Shown here: positions 26,248 to 35,725 of the stretch, piece by piece
How positions within the stretch are numbered: position 1 is the stretch's first letter
How the letters are laid out: each line of letters opens with the position of its first letter
Assembly: GCA_965207025.1 (NCBI GenBank)
Contig: OZ242258.1
Coordinates: 3,720,001-3,784,000, forward strand
Origin: Bin87 sp034423595
GTDB lineage: Bacteria; Chloroflexota; Dehalococcoidia; Lucifugimonadales; UBA3495
Direction: 5' to 3'
DNA length: 64,000 nt
Notes under the pieces: model-generated
Told to the model about the DNA's origin: nothing
The model's database searches: none
Seen by the model: only the letters and a program-made list of their open reading frames with translations
Program-made: the position numbers and the translations under genes

Positions 26248-27234
26248 TCAGCGAGTTACGGCATATATTCGCTCTAGCTCGTTTAGCATCGGAAGAACTA
26301 TCGAGGACTTGAAGCGTTCAGCTCGAGTCTTCAATAGTCCTATAACGCTGGACTTCGGCAGATGCAAATCTGGAAAATCGAAGTTTGCATCCACGTATTC
26401 TCCGGTCTTGAGATTAATAGAGTGCCCGCGGACGACCCGGGGGCCTTCATAGGCATTCGAAAGAACGATCACTGCCACCACTTTTCCGAAATACAGTACC
26501 TCACCGATTAGCGTCCGTTCGCCGGGAAAGCCAAATATGTTCACAGCGTGGTAGTATGCCCAATCTTCGACAGTTTCATCCAGTGAAGTCCAGGGCATAG
26601 TTACCACGCCTTCCTCTGGCAGCGTTTCGTCTCTGAGATAGCGAGCGGCGTTATCGCATTGCGCAGGACGGACTCCGACGGAAAAGGCCATAGCCATTGC
26701 CGTCTTCGTCAATGAGCGGCAGTATTTCGGTAAGTCCAAGACCAGTGGAATCTCCACTACCGGGTGTGGGGTTTCGTCATGCGTAATTTGGGTGTCGAAC
26801 TCGGCACGGCTTATGGAGTTCATCCCGTTTCTCTGACGTAGAGTGTTCACGGCATCAAACATGCCGCTAATCTGGCCGGGATCATAAGTGAGGTGATAGG
26901 TCACTTGACCCGCTTCATCTTGGGTCTTTGTGGGCGCGTTGGAACCTAACCGAACCCTGTTGCCTGGATCAATAAATGCGTTCTGCCCCGTGTCAGCCAT
27001 CTTCCCGCGAATCGACTTTCCTCGTCGTGGGTTGACACTGAGGTTCGAGTTCAGATGGAACAGCCAGGACTCAAAGCCCGTAACTGCCACGTCCCATTTA
27101 TGACCTGTTTCGTTATTGCACCTTTCGCATATAAAGCCGACGACGGTTTTCTTGCCGCCCATGCTTCTTGGGATAACGTGCTCCCTGCTAATGGTCAGTT
27201 GGCCGTCGCACAGCCAGCAGGTATCAAATCGCAT
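26248..27234 (-). CDS. HNH-type nuclease-like protein
   Basis: A 328-residue protein. The N-terminus has a zinc-bound HNH-type pattern: CWLC at residues 6-9, EHVIPRSMGG and CERCNN. The remaining 270 residues show no family I recognise; they contain a long mixed alpha/beta region with AMAMAFSVGVRP and AVIVLSNAYEGP. ATG 27234 has GGAG seven bases upstream. It is co-directional with the RR gene upstream (27555-29213) but separated by 320 bases. It may be a cargo or defence nuclease of the block III element. Confidence 0.7.
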   Translation of the reverse strand: MRFDTCWLCDGQLTISREHVIPRSMGGKKTVVGFICERCNNETGHKWDVAVTGFESWLFHLNSNLSVNPRRGKSIRGKMADTGQNAFIDPGNRVRLGSNAPTKTQDEAGQVTYHLTYDPGQISGMFDAVNTLRQRNGMNSISRAEFDTQITHDETPHPVVEIPLVLDLPKYCRSLTKTAMAMAFSVGVRPAQCDNAARYLRDETLPEEGVVTMPWTSLDETVEDWAYYHAVNIFGFPGERTLIGEVLYFGKVVAVIVLSNAYEGPRVVRGHSINLKTGEYVDANFDFPDLHLPKSSVIGLLKTRAERFKSSIVLPMLNELERIYAVTR

Positions 27235-27554
27235 TCTGTTTCTCCATCAACTAACGAGTAGTGTGCCCTGTGGATCGTTTACCATGGGGTCAGCAAGCAG
27301 CGCGGCAACTGCGCTCGCGCTTATGCGGACTTCGGCGGCGATTCGCCGAAATTGCTTCCGGCGACCGCCGGGCCATGGCCCGTGGCGTCGTACTGTTCGC
27401 CCTTGTCAGGGTTCTCGGTTTCCAGAATAGTAGGGGTTATGATGAGATCGTCGTTGTGACTCACTGTATACGTTTCCATGGTACGCGTGCGGACAATTGG
27501 AGAGCAAGGAGAGAGAGTCATCATGCAGGATATCGAATCTGAAATAGATTACGC
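27235..27554. other. Intergenic gap, no gene seen
   Basis: About 320 bases between the HNH gene and RR copy III. Only short shadow frames are present. It probably holds the HNH gene promoter, but no clear boxes are seen. Confidence 0.5.
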
Positions 27555-29213
27555 TCAGCGGAAGGCGCAACTCGGTTCCAGCACGTCCGGGCTGCGCCAT
27601 GCCTTGCCCAGCGGTCCGACCTTTTCCAGCAGCCCCGTGTGGGAAATCCACAGGGGCACGTCCACCCCGGAGCGTTCCATCTCGCCACGGGCCACGCCGA
27701 GAAAGTTGCCCTCAGCCAGAAAGTCGTCGAAGACCACCAATACCAGGGGCTGGTGGCCGTGGTCGTCCAGGGGCCGGTTGGAGGAATAGTAGCGCAGGTA
27801 GGGCGCCAGCCGCGCGGCCATGGTGGAGGGATGCACGGCGCGGCGCTCCCACTCCAGGAAGAAGGGAAAAGTTCTGCGGCCAACCCGCACCACGCCGAAG
27901 GCGTCCGGATGGATGGAGCGGAGGTTTCCTCGGTGCCGGAAGTAGCGGGTGGAGTGATGGGGCGGCGACACCTGGACCACCCGGCAGCCGGGTGTCTCTT
28001 TGGCCTGGTGAAGCAGGGTGCCCAGGAAGCGGTGCACCCCGTCGCTGTGCTCGATGGCGCGGGCCAGTGGCCGGCTGCGAGCGCCCGGGACATCCCGCCA
28101 GTGGGCGGCGGGTTCACCGTCCTCGTCCTGGACGCCCCATCGGCTCAGGGCGGTGGACACCGAGGCCCGGTCCCGCCGGGCCAGCAGGGTCAGTCCGCGC
28201 TGGCCGAGAGCCAGGCGGCGTTTCCCGCCCAAAGCGCCCTTAACAACCAGACCGAGAGCCTCCAGCCGGGCGGCGATGCGCCAGACGCGGGAATCGGACA
28301 GGTCCAGGAAGGCGCACAGGTCTGCCACGGTGGCCCAGGGCCAGTCGGCGAGGCAGTCCAGCAACCGCTTGTCAGCGGGCTTGAGCAGGACGGGCAGCAG
28401 GTGGTTGGGGACGTCTTCGCCGGTTTCGTCGATGCCGACGGCTTCGGGCAGGACGGCCCTCGCCAATGACTGCTCCACTGGCAGCCCGCCGCCCGGTCTC
28501 AGGTTTGCCAGCGCCTCCTCCAGGGACAGAGGAGTGGAGACCGAAGGGGTTCGCCAGATGGCGTCGTCGACCGCCGAATGGGCCACATCACGCTCCAAGG
28601 CCAAGTAGACCGGGCCGGGATATCGGGCCAGCAGGCGGCGGGCTTGCAGCAATCGAACCTCGTCGGGAAAGAGGGCCAGCAGGCCCCGGGGCAGGTCCTG
28701 ACGGGCGCCGACCAGCCAGTTCACCCGGTCGGCGAAGGCGGTGCGGTCATTTACTGCTCCCTGTCGGATGACGCCGACGGTCCGGCCGCCGTCCAGCGTC
28801 ATGGCGGCGTCCAGGGAATGGGCCCGGTACCAGCGGAACCGGAAGGGTTCTTCCACGGACGCCAATGCCGATACCAGCCGGTGGATCACCGCCACTGCGT
28901 CCAGGCGGGCCAGCAGGAGCCGCTGCCAGTGGGCCGAGACGGGCCGGGTGCGAAGGAGATACTCCACACTCCGACCTTCTCCTTCTGCCAGTCTTTCCAG
29001 GCCCGGGGAGGTGAGATGCCAGCGGCGGGTGGCGGCGGTCAGCGGGGAGGCGTGGCGCAGGAGCCGCACCAGGCCCTGCGCCTTCAGCCGGCGCAGCACG
29101 CGGTAGGCGGTGGCCTCGGCCAGGCCGGACAAGGCGGCCAGCTCCAGCCAGTCCAGGAAGGGCATGGCCGCCAAGGTCCGCAGGGCCAAGATTTCTCGCT
29201 CCCTGAACTTCAC
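27555..29213 (-). CDS. Replication-relaxation family protein, copy III
   Basis: A 552-residue paralogue of the RR proteins of blocks I and II. N-terminal winged helix LRTLAAMPFLDWLELAALSG; second winged helix LADWPWATVADLCAFLDL at about residue 285; C-terminal domain with RSIHPDAFGVV...PFFLEWERRAV then APYLRYYSSNRPLDDHG. The D...ExE pattern conserved in all three copies is compatible with a PD-(D/E)xK-like fold, although Lys is replaced by Arg. The GTG start overlaps the ATPase stop (GTGA), so the two proteins are translationally coupled. Confidence 0.85.
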   Translation of the reverse strand: MKFREREILALRTLAAMPFLDWLELAALSGLAEATAYRVLRRLKAQGLVRLLRHASPLTAATRRWHLTSPGLERLAEGEGRSVEYLLRTRPVSAHWQRLLLARLDAVAVIHRLVSALASVEEPFRFRWYRAHSLDAAMTLDGGRTVGVIRQGAVNDRTAFADRVNWLVGARQDLPRGLLALFPDEVRLLQARRLLARYPGPVYLALERDVAHSAVDDAIWRTPSVSTPLSLEEALANLRPGGGLPVEQSLARAVLPEAVGIDETGEDVPNHLLPVLLKPADKRLLDCLADWPWATVADLCAFLDLSDSRVWRIAARLEALGLVVKGALGGKRRLALGQRGLTLLARRDRASVSTALSRWGVQDEDGEPAAHWRDVPGARSRPLARAIEHSDGVHRFLGTLLHQAKETPGCRVVQVSPPHHSTRYFRHRGNLRSIHPDAFGVVRVGRRTFPFFLEWERRAVHPSTMAARLAPYLRYYSSNRPLDDHGHQPLVLVVFDDFLAEGNFLGVARGEMERSGVDVPLWISHTGLLEKVGPLGKAWRSPDVLEPSCAFR

Positions 29214-31849
29214 GCGGCTTCGGCCTCCTGCTCCGGCTCCTGCCGGGCGCCGCCCTCTCCCCTCCGCCGGGTGCGCTGGCGACCGGACTTGCCCTTATTG
29301 GCCTTGGCCTTCCCGCCGTTGCCGGGTCCTCCGGCGGGCTTGACCGGCTTGCCGCCGGAGGTCTGCCCGCCGCCCTCGTCGTCCTCTTCTCGTTCCAGCC
29401 GGTCCCGGTAGTCCTGGACCCGCTGGTCGGCCTCGGCCTCCAGCCGGGCCAGGGCCTCCGCCGGCGTAGTATAGGCGGAGGCGGCGTCCTTGATCCGCTG
29501 CGCTATCTCCGGATCTCCCGGCTCGGGTGGGCGCAACTCCATGTAGTAAGTGGGTTCCCGCCGCCCGTCCACCGTGGCCCGCACGTAGCAGTGGTGCGAC
29601 GGCAGCGACACCAGGTCCTCCTCTCCAACCCTCTCCCGGTCCAGCTCACCCACCAGCTCCTGGGCGTTGTTGGCCGACACCTGGAAGGCCACCAGGCAGC
29701 TTACGTTGGCCAGCAGCGTGTCCCGCAGGGTGTCGGAGATTTCGTCCAGCTTGCCCAGGCTCTGGGTGGCCAGGATGAAGCTGGCCCCGAACTTGCCCAG
29801 CTCCGAGAGCATGCCGTCGTAATCGACGCCGGGCAGGGCCTGCATCTCGTCCACCACCACCGTCACCCCCCGCCGATGCTCCGGCGGCAGGGACCCCTGG
29901 CCCCGGATGGCCGAGTCCACCAGGTTGAGGATGGCCGCACCCACCAGGGCGGACACCTCCGGCCCCACGTCGCCCTGGGCGGTGGACACCAGCAGCACCC
30001 CGCCTTCGGCGATGACCTGGCCCAGGTCCAGGGTGGAGCGGCGCTGGCCCAGGATGGAACGGGCCTTCTTGGACGAGGCGTAGTAGGCCAGGCGGGTCTG
30101 CACCGGGGCGATGGAGTCGGCCTGCAGGGTGCGGGTCCAGGCGGAGTAGGTGTGGGCCCACCACTCGATGATGAAGGGGTCCTTCACCCGCCGCAGCACC
30201 GTCCGCCGGAACCGGCGGTCCGACATCAGCCGGGAGCCGTCCAGAATGGTGAGTTGCTCCTCATCGCCCGTGTCGGGGTGGGAGTTGTACTCGTGGAGGG
30301 TCTTGACCACGTGCTCCAGGATGGACTGCATCCGTGGTCCCCACTGCTCCCACACTCCCTTGGCGCCCCGCACCACCGCGTCGGCGGCCCGGTCCCGGTC
30401 GGGGAACACCCGCACGTCCAGCAGGTTGATGCCCGGGGCGCGGGTCTCGTCGGCCAGGTCGATGAGGTACACCTGGTCGATGATCTCCTCCGGTACATCC
30501 CCCAGCAGGTCCTTCACCAGGTCGGCGTGGGGGTCGATGACGACGATGGCGTCGGGGTTGCGGCCCGCCGCCTTCTCCCGCATCAAGTGCTCAACGTCGT
30601 GGCGCATCAGGGTGGACTTGCCCATGCGGGTGCGGGCCAGGTAGAGGTGGTGGTGGCCCATGCCCCGCAGGTTGAAGCGCACCGGCCGGGGTCTCCCGCC
30701 CATGGTGTTGCCCACGTGGGCGCCCTGGGCGTCGCCGCTGGCGGCAGGCTGGAGCACCCGGGGCCCGGAGCGTCCCACCGAGGCCAGGGGGTTGCCCGCG
30801 CCCAGGGGGTGCCACAGGGCGGCCAGTTCCCGCACCCCCAGGACGTTGCGGGACCGGAACATCCCCGCTGAAGGCGCTACCGGCTCGACGGCGGGAATCA
30901 TGGGCCGTACCTTTCCCGCCTGGAACCTGGCTCCGGCGGGATTGGCGTAGCCCTGGTAGGACTGGGCGGCGTGGCGCAGCAGGTCCCTGGCCCGGCTCTC
31001 CGTGCCGTGCTCGGGCAGGACTGCGATGATTTCCAGCTGGGCCTGGTGGGCCAGGCGAGAGAGCTTGTCCTTGATCTGGAGGGGGTCGTGAAGGCGGTTG
31101 CCGGAGCGGGCCTTCTTGATGCGCCACCAGGCCCAGCCGGCGACGGTCATGGCCGCCGCCACGCCGAGGCCCAGCAGCACCGCTTTCCAGGTCTCGCCCC
31201 GCTGCACCCACAGGTAGCCCATCAGTGCGGCCAGGCCCACCGGGGCCATGACCAGCAGGTTCCTGGCGTTCCGGGTATCGGTCTGGTACTGGGCGGTCTG
31301 GGCCGAAGGGACGGATTCGGCCTGCTGCTTGCGGTATAGTTTGTCCTGGTGGGATTGGGACCACTCCGGCCCCAGGGAGGTGAGGCTGAGTCGTGCAATC
31401 ACCCTCTCCCCCGGCTCCAGGCCCGAGAGGGCGCCGATTACGGAGATCAGGGGGTCCGAGCCCGGCTCCCGCAGGTGGTCGTCGTCGAAGGTGCGCAGGG
31501 GCAGGTACTCCGGCCCCTGGAGCCGCAGAGTGGCGGACCAGGCTCGCTCCCCCTCGCTCAGGCGCAGGGAGTCGTCCTCGGGGGAGACCTCGTCAACCTG
31601 GGCGTGGCGGTAGTGGGCGTCCAGTTGCTGCCTGACGTAGGAACCCTCCCGGCAGCGCACCAGCATGGAGACGCCGGCGGCGTCGCCTACTATCTCCAAA
31701 TTGAAGGGCTCGGGGGCGCCGACGGCGCGCAGGAAGTTCTCCACGCCGGACAGGCTGCGCTCCTCGGTGCGGGAGGCGGTGACGGAGAGCACCTTGACCT
31801 CCGGCGGAGGCTTGCCCTTGAATACCCTGGTAATGAAGTTGGCTAACAT
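29210..31849 (-). CDS. VirD4/HerA-like conjugative ATPase, copy III
   Basis: An 879-residue FtsK/HerA-superfamily ATPase with coupling-protein features. An N-terminal domain of about 195 residues is followed by two membrane segments (about 198-215 and 222-245). The motor domain has a Walker A variant ARTRMGKST (about 405-413), VVIDPHADL, a second Walker-B-like VVVDEMQALPG and FILATQSLGKLDE. The C-terminal 80 residues are acidic, then Arg/Lys/Gly-rich. The ATG at 31849 has GGAGG upstream and aligns with copy II. It probably pumps DNA or docks it at the membrane together with RR. No relaxase or mating-pair genes are present nearby. Confidence 0.85.
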   Translation of the reverse strand: MLANFITRVFKGKPPPEVKVLSVTASRTEERSLSGVENFLRAVGAPEPFNLEIVGDAAGVSMLVRCREGSYVRQQLDAHYRHAQVDEVSPEDDSLRLSEGERAWSATLRLQGPEYLPLRTFDDDHLREPGSDPLISVIGALSGLEPGERVIARLSLTSLGPEWSQSHQDKLYRKQQAESVPSAQTAQYQTDTRNARNLLVMAPVGLAALMGYLWVQRGETWKAVLLGLGVAAAMTVAGWAWWRIKKARSGNRLHDPLQIKDKLSRLAHQAQLEIIAVLPEHGTESRARDLLRHAAQSYQGYANPAGARFQAGKVRPMIPAVEPVAPSAGMFRSRNVLGVRELAALWHPLGAGNPLASVGRSGPRVLQPAASGDAQGAHVGNTMGGRPRPVRFNLRGMGHHHLYLARTRMGKSTLMRHDVEHLMREKAAGRNPDAIVVIDPHADLVKDLLGDVPEEIIDQVYLIDLADETRAPGINLLDVRVFPDRDRAADAVVRGAKGVWEQWGPRMQSILEHVVKTLHEYNSHPDTGDEEQLTILDGSRLMSDRRFRRTVLRRVKDPFIIEWWAHTYSAWTRTLQADSIAPVQTRLAYYASSKKARSILGQRRSTLDLGQVIAEGGVLLVSTAQGDVGPEVSALVGAAILNLVDSAIRGQGSLPPEHRRGVTVVVDEMQALPGVDYDGMLSELGKFGASFILATQSLGKLDEISDTLRDTLLANVSCLVAFQVSANNAQELVGELDRERVGEEDLVSLPSHHCYVRATVDGRREPTYYMELRPPEPGDPEIAQRIKDAASAYTTPAEALARLEAEADQRVQDYRDRLEREEDDEGGGQTSGGKPVKPAGGPGNGGKAKANKGKSGRQRTRRRGEGGARQEPEQEAEAA

Positions 31850-32157
31850 GAACAAAGTCCTCCTTCTGCTGATTGGCTGCTCCGTCTGGCACCCCGGACG
31901 GTTGAAAGCAGTATGAAACAAAAGTTCTAATCATTATGCCCGCAACCCGCCCCTGGCGCAATGGCCGCCGCGTCATCAACTCCGTACCTAGGGTTGTCCC
32001 GGCAGTGATGGTGCGGGGTGTTTGACGCTCTCTCCGGCGGTTTTTCCGGGACCGAGAAGGCGGCCCGGCAGGATTATTGCCGGAGGCCCCGACGTGTCAA
32101 ACTGCAATCCTCTCCAGTCGCTTCCCACAGTGGGCGCCCTGTAAGGAGAAAGGAAGA

Positions 32158-32174
32158 GATTGCAGAATACAATC
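32158..32174. promoter_or_regulatory. Operator-like dyad, block III
   Basis: GATTGCAGAATACAATC is a 17-bp dyad with core TTGCA-GAA-TACAA. It fits the pattern TTGYA-N3/4-TACAA of the block II operators (57373-57390, 57481-57498) but with different outer bases, as expected if protein A and its site diverged together. Confidence 0.5.
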
Positions 32175-32252
32175 CCGGGGCATTTCCTACGGGGAACAAG
32201 GCGGTTAGGGCGGCATTTGGGGGATTTCCGGCAAGTGAATTTACTGCGACTC

Positions 32253-32258
32253 TATAAT
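32253..32258 (+). promoter_or_regulatory. -10 box of protein A gene, copy III
   Basis: TATAAT, 45 bases upstream of the ATG at 32304; no clear -35 box is seen. Operator half sites begin 6 bases downstream. Confidence 0.45.
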
Positions 32259-32303
32259 CACATAATTGCAGAGATTGCAGTGCGAAGATTGTAGTTTTGA
32301 CCC

Positions 32304-33209
32304 ATGGTGAAGGCATTGAACGACGATGACGACGCCACCCTGGAGGTGGACCAAGACTCCGATGTTGAGCCGGACACGCCCCTATCGGACGGACCCCTAT
32401 TGGACCTGCTGGACGCCCTGGTGGAGGATCGGGGCCGGGTGCCCGCCGCCCAGGCGCTGGGGGTGAACTACCGCACCCTGGCCCTCTGCTGCGACTCCAG
32501 GGAGGTCTCCCGGCGGATGCGGCGGGCACTGGTGGAGTTTCGGGACCGGGGCGGCTCGGGCGGTGGTGAAACGGAGGATGGCGACGGCGACGGTCCGCCG
32601 GACGAAGGCGTGGCGGCTCTGCGGCAGCGGGTGGCCGAGCTGGAGGAGGAGAATGCCGAATTGCGGGAGTTGGCAGATGATCGGGCGCGCCAGTTGGAGC
32701 TACTTACCCGCAGGCTTGCCGCGCTGGAAGACAGCCGCCAGTCGGGCGATGCTGCCGAAGTTGTCGGCGTTGACGCTGACGCCGATGATGCGCATGGCCA
32801 TGACCGGACCGACGGCGTGGATCAGGATTGGAGACCGCCCCGGCGCCGGCCCGGGATGCCCGATGCCGGGGTGGTTACCCTGGAAGTACAGCCCGATGAG
32901 GAGTTCGCCTTCGGCCCGGCGGCGCCTTTGGTTGCCGAATGGCGCAGGTTGCGGACCGCAGGTGCGCAGAACGTCAGCCGTGTTGACCGGGCGCAGGCCG
33001 CCGTGCGCCGGTGGGAGCTGGAGGCGGCAATGATTGGCGAGTACCGCCTGACCCTGCCGCCGGATACCTACCCCTTGGATGACGCGCGCCGTGCCGATCA
33101 TGTGCGCTGGCGGCGGGATGCCCTGGCGGAAGCCCAGAGGGAGTTGGGGCGGGCCAGGCGGGCACGGTTGCTGCGGCGGGTCGTGTCGCTGGGGCTGTGG
33201 CGAGAGTAA
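32304..33209 (+). CDS. Protein A (HTH/coiled-coil DNA-binding-like), copy III
   Basis: A 301-residue protein paralogous to 56366-57244 and the broken copy at 12843-13665. After an acidic N-terminus, residues about 33-75 hold an HTH-like segment (RVPAAQALGVNYRTLALCC, then SRRMRRALVEF). A coiled coil follows (LRQRVAELEEENAELRELADD), then a Pro-rich linker. The conserved C-terminal domain has GPAAPLVAEWRRLR, YRLTLPPDTYPLDDARRADHVRWRRDAL and a basic terminal helix. Always divergent from the ATPase gene, it is a candidate repressor of that operon. I do not recognise a named family. Confidence 0.72.
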   Translation: MVKALNDDDDATLEVDQDSDVEPDTPLSDGPLLDLLDALVEDRGRVPAAQALGVNYRTLALCCDSREVSRRMRRALVEFRDRGGSGGGETEDGDGDGPPDEGVAALRQRVAELEEENAELRELADDRARQLELLTRRLAALEDSRQSGDAAEVVGVDADADDAHGHDRTDGVDQDWRPPRRRPGMPDAGVVTLEVQPDEEFAFGPAAPLVAEWRRLRTAGAQNVSRVDRAQAAVRRWELEAAMIGEYRLTLPPDTYPLDDARRADHVRWRRDALAEAQRELGRARRARLLRRVVSLGLWRE

Positions 33210-33330
33210 GAGTCGTGGCCCGTTGATCAGATATTCCAGTCTCCGGGGAAAGCAATTTCGGCATCGGGCAACACACTACAGAGAGGATGTTCGTGCCCCA
33301 GGCAGACGATTCAGTGGGGTCCGCCCCAGA

Positions 33331-34158
33331 CTACTCGGCACAATTTGGTACCTCCGACGAATTGGGCGTTCGACTCTCCTGTATGCGTTGAGCAACTTCT
33401 CGCAACCAGTTCACTATGGTGGTTAGCTCGGTCTCGTCCCAAGTGCGTTGGGTTCGGCACATCAAGTTGTTACCGTTGTCGGTCAGTTCGAAGATCCCGG
33501 TGTTCAACGCGTCGGCCCTCATTGCATCCATTGTTTCCTGCGTAAGGTTGGCCTTCCTGGATACCATCCCAAAGTCCGTGTAAAAGCTCTGCCTGAACAC
33601 CGACGTTAGTGGGAAACCGTAGCACAGAACTACCGAGTCGCCCTCTACCACCACGTTCAGCGAGAACCCTTTGCTACCCCACTTGATTCTCATCCCTTCC
33701 TGTTGGCCCAGTGCCAGAATTCTTTCGTAGACTGCTTTCCCGTTTTCATCCAGGGACTCCAGAAATTCAACCTCGCTGGTGCGGTTCTGGCGCCGCTTGA
33801 ATTCAGACGCGGCTTCCCTATCGTCCTGATTGATCTGTGTCGATTGATCGCCAAACCAAGGGGTTACGTCTCGACCCGGCATCACCCGCAAAAGAACTTC
33901 AACCTGTTCGGAATCCACCTGGAAGAACTCGCGAGAAGGGTTTATTCGGACTGGCCCGAAGGCCGTATGCAATGCGCGCTCAATGTCGACGGCATCCCTG
34001 CCTTCCACTTCCCAAGCGACAACGCAGTCAAAGGGGAGCGGCACGCCGGTTGTGTAAAGAGCGTCCATCCTTCGCTGTACGTCGGCGCTATCGGTCATGC
34101 CGATTTTCACGATTCCCGGCATGGCGGGATTGGTCAACACGTAAACGATGTTCGGCAT
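33331..34158 (-). CDS. GIY-YIG nuclease-like protein (T5orf172/Mug113 type)
   Basis: A 275-residue protein. The N-terminal 95 residues match the T5orf172-type GIY-YIG fold: IVYVLTNPAMPGIVKIGMT, then DVQRRMDALYTTGVPLPF, and FGPVRINPSREFFQV with the conserved Arg and Glu. The remaining 180 residues are unrecognised. The ATG at 34158 is preferred over a TTG at 34173 because GAGGA lies upstream. Such proteins occur in phages, mobile elements and defence islands. It starts the less GC-rich region running to 41 kb. Confidence 0.75.
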   Translation of the reverse strand: MPNIVYVLTNPAMPGIVKIGMTDSADVQRRMDALYTTGVPLPFDCVVAWEVEGRDAVDIERALHTAFGPVRINPSREFFQVDSEQVEVLLRVMPGRDVTPWFGDQSTQINQDDREAASEFKRRQNRTSEVEFLESLDENGKAVYERILALGQQEGMRIKWGSKGFSLNVVVEGDSVVLCYGFPLTSVFRQSFYTDFGMVSRKANLTQETMDAMRADALNTGIFELTDNGNNLMCRTQRTWDETELTTIVNWLREVAQRIQESRTPNSSEVPNCAE

Positions 34159-34314
34159 CAGCGCTGTCCTCAAACCGGATAAAAGAGCGGCTCAGAACAT
34201 TTTGGTGACTGTGTTGCTGTTCCGGCGGGCCATGAATCGGGCGGAAGCGGCTCAGCCCCTGACGAAATCAATCCACGGAGAACACGTCAGAAATCACGAC
34301 TCAACCAACCACGT

Positions 34315-34716
34315 TCAAGACTCCAAGAATCTTCTCACCTGGTTGTCGAGTCGCGCACGTTGTGCTTCTTGCTCTTGCCTGGATTGCTCCTCTCTGGGGA
34401 AGCGTTCCTCATCAGAGTGAAAACTGGCGCTCTTGATGGCCGCCTGTGCAGCAGATTCGATGTTGAAGTGCTCTTGTCCTGGTTTGAGATCGTCAAAACG
34501 GGCATCTTTGGCGACGGATGAATCCCTCCACCCATCGGACGCCGTCCACTCCCATCCCCAGATAACGGATTCGTTCCGCTTCCAGCGTGTAGCAAAAAGC
34601 GTGATAGCCAAGTCATTCAATCCGGGGACCGGTTTCTTGGGGGTCAATACGATCACCCGATCTCGTGCTCCGATTGGAGTACCCTCGGCCTTGTCAAAAT
34701 CTTCAAGTTTTAACAT
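34315..34716 (-). CDS. Hypothetical protein
   Basis: A 133-residue soluble protein with several Trp residues in the middle (WKRNESVIWGWEWTASDGW) and a long charged C-terminal helix rich in Glu, Gln and Arg. No family is recognised. It is co-directional with the GIY-YIG gene, 160 bases upstream of it. Confidence 0.5.
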   Translation of the reverse strand: MLKLEDFDKAEGTPIGARDRVIVLTPKKPVPGLNDLAITLFATRWKRNESVIWGWEWTASDGWRDSSVAKDARFDDLKPGQEHFNIESAAQAAIKSASFHSDEERFPREEQSRQEQEAQRARLDNQVRRFLES

Positions 34717-35046
34717 GAAAACCCTGCCTTGTCGGTAACGCTGCCGTGTTCACGATGGCATCTGTAGGGATGTGTATATTATCGCACGGACGCAAACGGA
34801 GCGAAATCAGTGAGTGCCGGCGACTGGGCTTTTCGGCTATCCGGCTGGTCACTGCTGGGAACGAAGTGAACATAGCAATCTCGGCGTTATAAATGGCTTG
34901 TCCCGCCGAAAGGCAGGAGCCTCAGCGAAATCGCTACGCTCGCAATAGCAGTTGAACGACCATGTTTAACACCGGGTTCATCTTGACGTTGGCGGCAAAT
35001 GAATCTAGTCTGGTCGCTAGTCAGCAACCGAAGGTGGGAGAACGAT
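34717..35046. other. Divergent intergenic region, no gene seen
   Basis: About 330 bases between the hypothetical gene (-) and the toxin-antitoxin operon (+). No clear repeat or RNA. AAGGTGGGAGAACGAT before the Phd ATG is the antitoxin ribosome-binding region. Confidence 0.5.
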
Positions 35047-35307
35047 ATGAGCAATCGATGGGCGGTACAGGACGCCAAGGCACGGTTCAGCGAACTTTTG
35101 GACGTCACCATAGCGGACGGGCCACAGATCGTTACCAAACGCGGAGTGGAGACCGTAGTGGTCTTGCCGATTGACCAATGGCGCAGGCTGGAACGAATGA
35201 CGAAACCAAACCTGAAGGAATTGCTCCTTGCTCCTCAAGCCCGAACCGAGGAACTAACGCCGCCGCGCCGCCGACAACGCCACCGCGAGCCTTTGGTAGT
35301 CGAGTAG
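35047..35307 (+). CDS. Phd/YefM-type antitoxin
   Basis: An 86-residue antitoxin. The N-terminal DNA-binding fold is WAVQDAKARFSELLDVTIADG, then GPQIVTKRGVETVVVLPIDQWRRLE, typical of Phd/YefM. The C-terminal tail is basic and probably wraps the toxin. The ATG at 35047 has GGTGGGAG upstream; an earlier in-frame ATG at 34999 would add 16 atypical residues. It lies one base before the toxin gene. The operon is probably autoregulated, as is known for this family. Confidence 0.85.
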   Translation: MSNRWAVQDAKARFSELLDVTIADGPQIVTKRGVETVVVLPIDQWRRLERMTKPNLKELLLAPQARTEELTPPRRRQRHREPLVVE

Positions 35308-35308
35308 A

Positions 35309-35725
35309 ATGGTGTATCTGCTTGACACCAACGTCGTCTCGGAACTGCGCCGCCCTCGTCCTCACGGTGCCGTCTTGGAATGGATCGAAGGAGTAGCCGC
35401 GGAGCAGCTGTTCATTTCGGCCGTTACGATAGGGGAGATACAAGCCGGTATCGAAATCACCCGAGAGCAGGATAGTGTCAAGGCTGGAGATTTGGAGATG
35501 TGGCTGGATTTGGTCCTTGCGTGTTACGGGGTGCTGCCGATGGACGCTGCCGCCTTCCGGGAGTGGGCGCGATTGATGCACCGGCGGTCGAACACCATTA
35601 CCGAGGACGCCATGATTGCAGCGACCGCTATCGTGCATCGGCTGACGGTGGTGCCCCGCAACGTGAGAGATTTCAGGCAGCTTGGTGTTGAGTTGGTGAA
35701 CCCGTTTGAGGGCAAGACGCGGTGA
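35309..35725 (+). CDS. vapC: VapC-type PIN-domain toxin
   Basis: A 138-residue PIN-domain ribonuclease. Conserved acidic residues are visible: YLLDTNVVSELRRP (Asp), TIGEIQAGIE (Glu), ITEDAMIAATAI (Glu-Asp) and a late VRDF. It fits the FitB-like VapC group. It directly follows the Phd antitoxin, and its stop overlaps the methylase GTG start (GTGA), so all three genes are probably co-transcribed. Confidence 0.88.
   Translation: MVYLLDTNVVSELRRPRPHGAVLEWIEGVAAEQLFISAVTIGEIQAGIEITREQDSVKAGDLEMWLDLVLACYGVLPMDAAAFREWARLMHRRSNTITEDAMIAATAIVHRLTVVPRNVRDFRQLGVELVNPFEGKTR

Larger units (their letters stand above)
31850..32303. promoter_or_regulatory. Divergent control region, block III
   Basis: This 450-base region lies between the ATPase (-) and protein A (+). 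It contains the dyad GATTGCAGAATACAATC (32158-32174), clustered half sites AATTGCAG (32264), GATTGCAG (32273) and GATTGTAG (32287), and a minus-strand GATTGCAGT at 32101-32109. A TATAAT lies at 32253-32258 for protein A. On the minus strand, TTGCGC - 17 bases - CATAAT near 31930-31960 could serve the ATPase operon. Half sites overlapping the protein A start region suggest autorepression. Confidence 0.55.
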